A stretch of DNA of 64,000 nucleotides from Gadus chalcogrammus (taxonomy: Eukaryota; Chordata; Actinopteri; Gadiformes; Gadidae): contig NC_079425.1 in NCBI RefSeq assembly GCF_026213295.1, positions 8,496,647 through 8,560,646 of the forward strand. The letters run 5' to 3'. A program made the translations under genes and the position numbers. How positions within the stretch are numbered: the first letter of the stretch is position 1; each line of letters starts with the position of its first letter. Below, one piece after another: positions 63,115 through 64,000 of the stretch. Under the pieces are notes generated by a model that saw only the letters and a program-made list of their open reading frames with translations, was not told the DNA's origin and made no database searches.

Positions 63115-63958
63115 TTTCGGCATATGAAACATGTGCTCCATTCCCTACCAATGTATTCCAGCCGCCTACTTTCCATCACTCCCTCTCTTTAGTATCCCTA
63201 TGAGTGGTTTAAATGAGGGCTGGGTGCAGGCAGAGAAGCTGGGCTGCCAGAGTGCCTATGGGAAGCAGGGGAGCTTACCTAACCTACTGGGACAGAGTGC
63301 ACAGCCTCGCTGACTCAAGGCGTACTATCCACAGGTTCTGCAGCACAGTCCACTGCAGCAAGCGGCCGCACCAGCACATGCTACGTACGGAGGCATACAG
63401 ACTATAGTAATGACACCTTGTCCCTGTCACCGTGAAGCTAATGGGAGGTCTCTTCTTAATAGAGTATTTTTGTAGTCATTGGCGAGACATGGTTTAAATT
63501 CCCCTGTCTGGTTATTTATTAGGTTGGACATTTATAGACACCAAGAGGTAAACATATGAATCTTTGCTAGCTTCAAATGTGTGCTATAAAGCTGTTTTAT
63601 TATGTGCTAATCAAGTATAGCGTTTAAAGAAACGTGAGTCAACCATTAGCAGGTGTGTACACACACACACACGCAAACGCACACACCTCTTCTCTGAGCG
63701 CCCACACATACTACACACATCCTGCCAGTAGGAATAGACTATTTCATATGAAGACCTAATAACACTGAACAAACATAGATGTCTAACACTTGTTGTGGTA
63801 ATATGTTCTGACCAGTTGCGCCCTGCCTCTATTCTGACTGTATAATTCACCTGACTAAATCAATAAGCTCATCACCATTGCAGGTTTCCACACATAATTC
63901 ATTCATAGCTCAACTTTGATATTCAGATATAAAGGCTGACTTTGGTGCATTTGTGTAT

Positions 63959-63960
<2 letters not shown>

Positions 63961-63992
<32 letters not shown>
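63961..63992. repeat. (GT)n microsatellite near the window end
   Basis: GT dinucleotides after a GTGTAT lead-in. Confidence 0.9.
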
Positions 63993-63994
<2 letters not shown>

Positions 63995-64000
63995 CCGTGT

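Overview
This is vertebrate, almost certainly teleost fish, genomic DNA. It carries three spliced genes with GT-AG introns, very long dinucleotide tracts and fish-type DNA transposon remnants. The gene order is the DEPDC7 / CSTF3 / HIPK3 neighbourhood known from human 11p13. The species cannot be fixed from the sequence; the abundance of long (CA)n and (GA)n tracts would fit a gadid such as cod, but that is only a guess.

Layout. (1) Positions 1-5895, plus strand: depdc7, a DEP-domain protein, eight exons seen. Its first visible coding exon carries an 8-nt insertion that breaks the frame. (2) 5896-9466: depdc7 3' UTR, a long (CA)n tract, one hAT-type element with a perfect 8-bp target duplication, and the cstf3 3' UTR. 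TCP11L1, which lies here in human, is not seen. (3) 9467-20223, minus strand: cstf3 (CstF-77, pre-mRNA 3'-end processing). All 20 coding exons can be placed, and they join in frame to 718 codons plus a stop. (4) 20224-22080: spacer. (5) About 22080-54442, plus strand: hipk3, a nuclear Ser/Thr kinase. It has a candidate untranslated first exon and 15 coding exons that join in frame to about 1292 codons; its 3' UTR probably runs to about 57.4 kb. (6) 57.4-64 kb: mostly non-coding with long simple repeats. A candidate signal-peptide exon near 59.8 kb may open the next gene, which synteny suggests is kiaa1549l.

The genes are not an operon. cstf3 (minus) and hipk3 (plus) diverge from a spacer of about 2 kb; depdc7 and cstf3 converge tail to tail.

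Most unusual structures: about 25 tandem copies of a complete-looking 3' splice site directly upstream of hipk3 exon 14, with a second minisatellite rich in copies of the exon's 5' splice-site sequence directly downstream; a perfect 88-bp inverted copy of the cstf3 terminal exon inside a cstf3 intron; and two mutually exclusive perfect hairpins next to the proximal cstf3 poly(A) signal. Exon limits were read by eye from splice signals, reading phase and remembered human orthologue sequences. No alignment or search was run.
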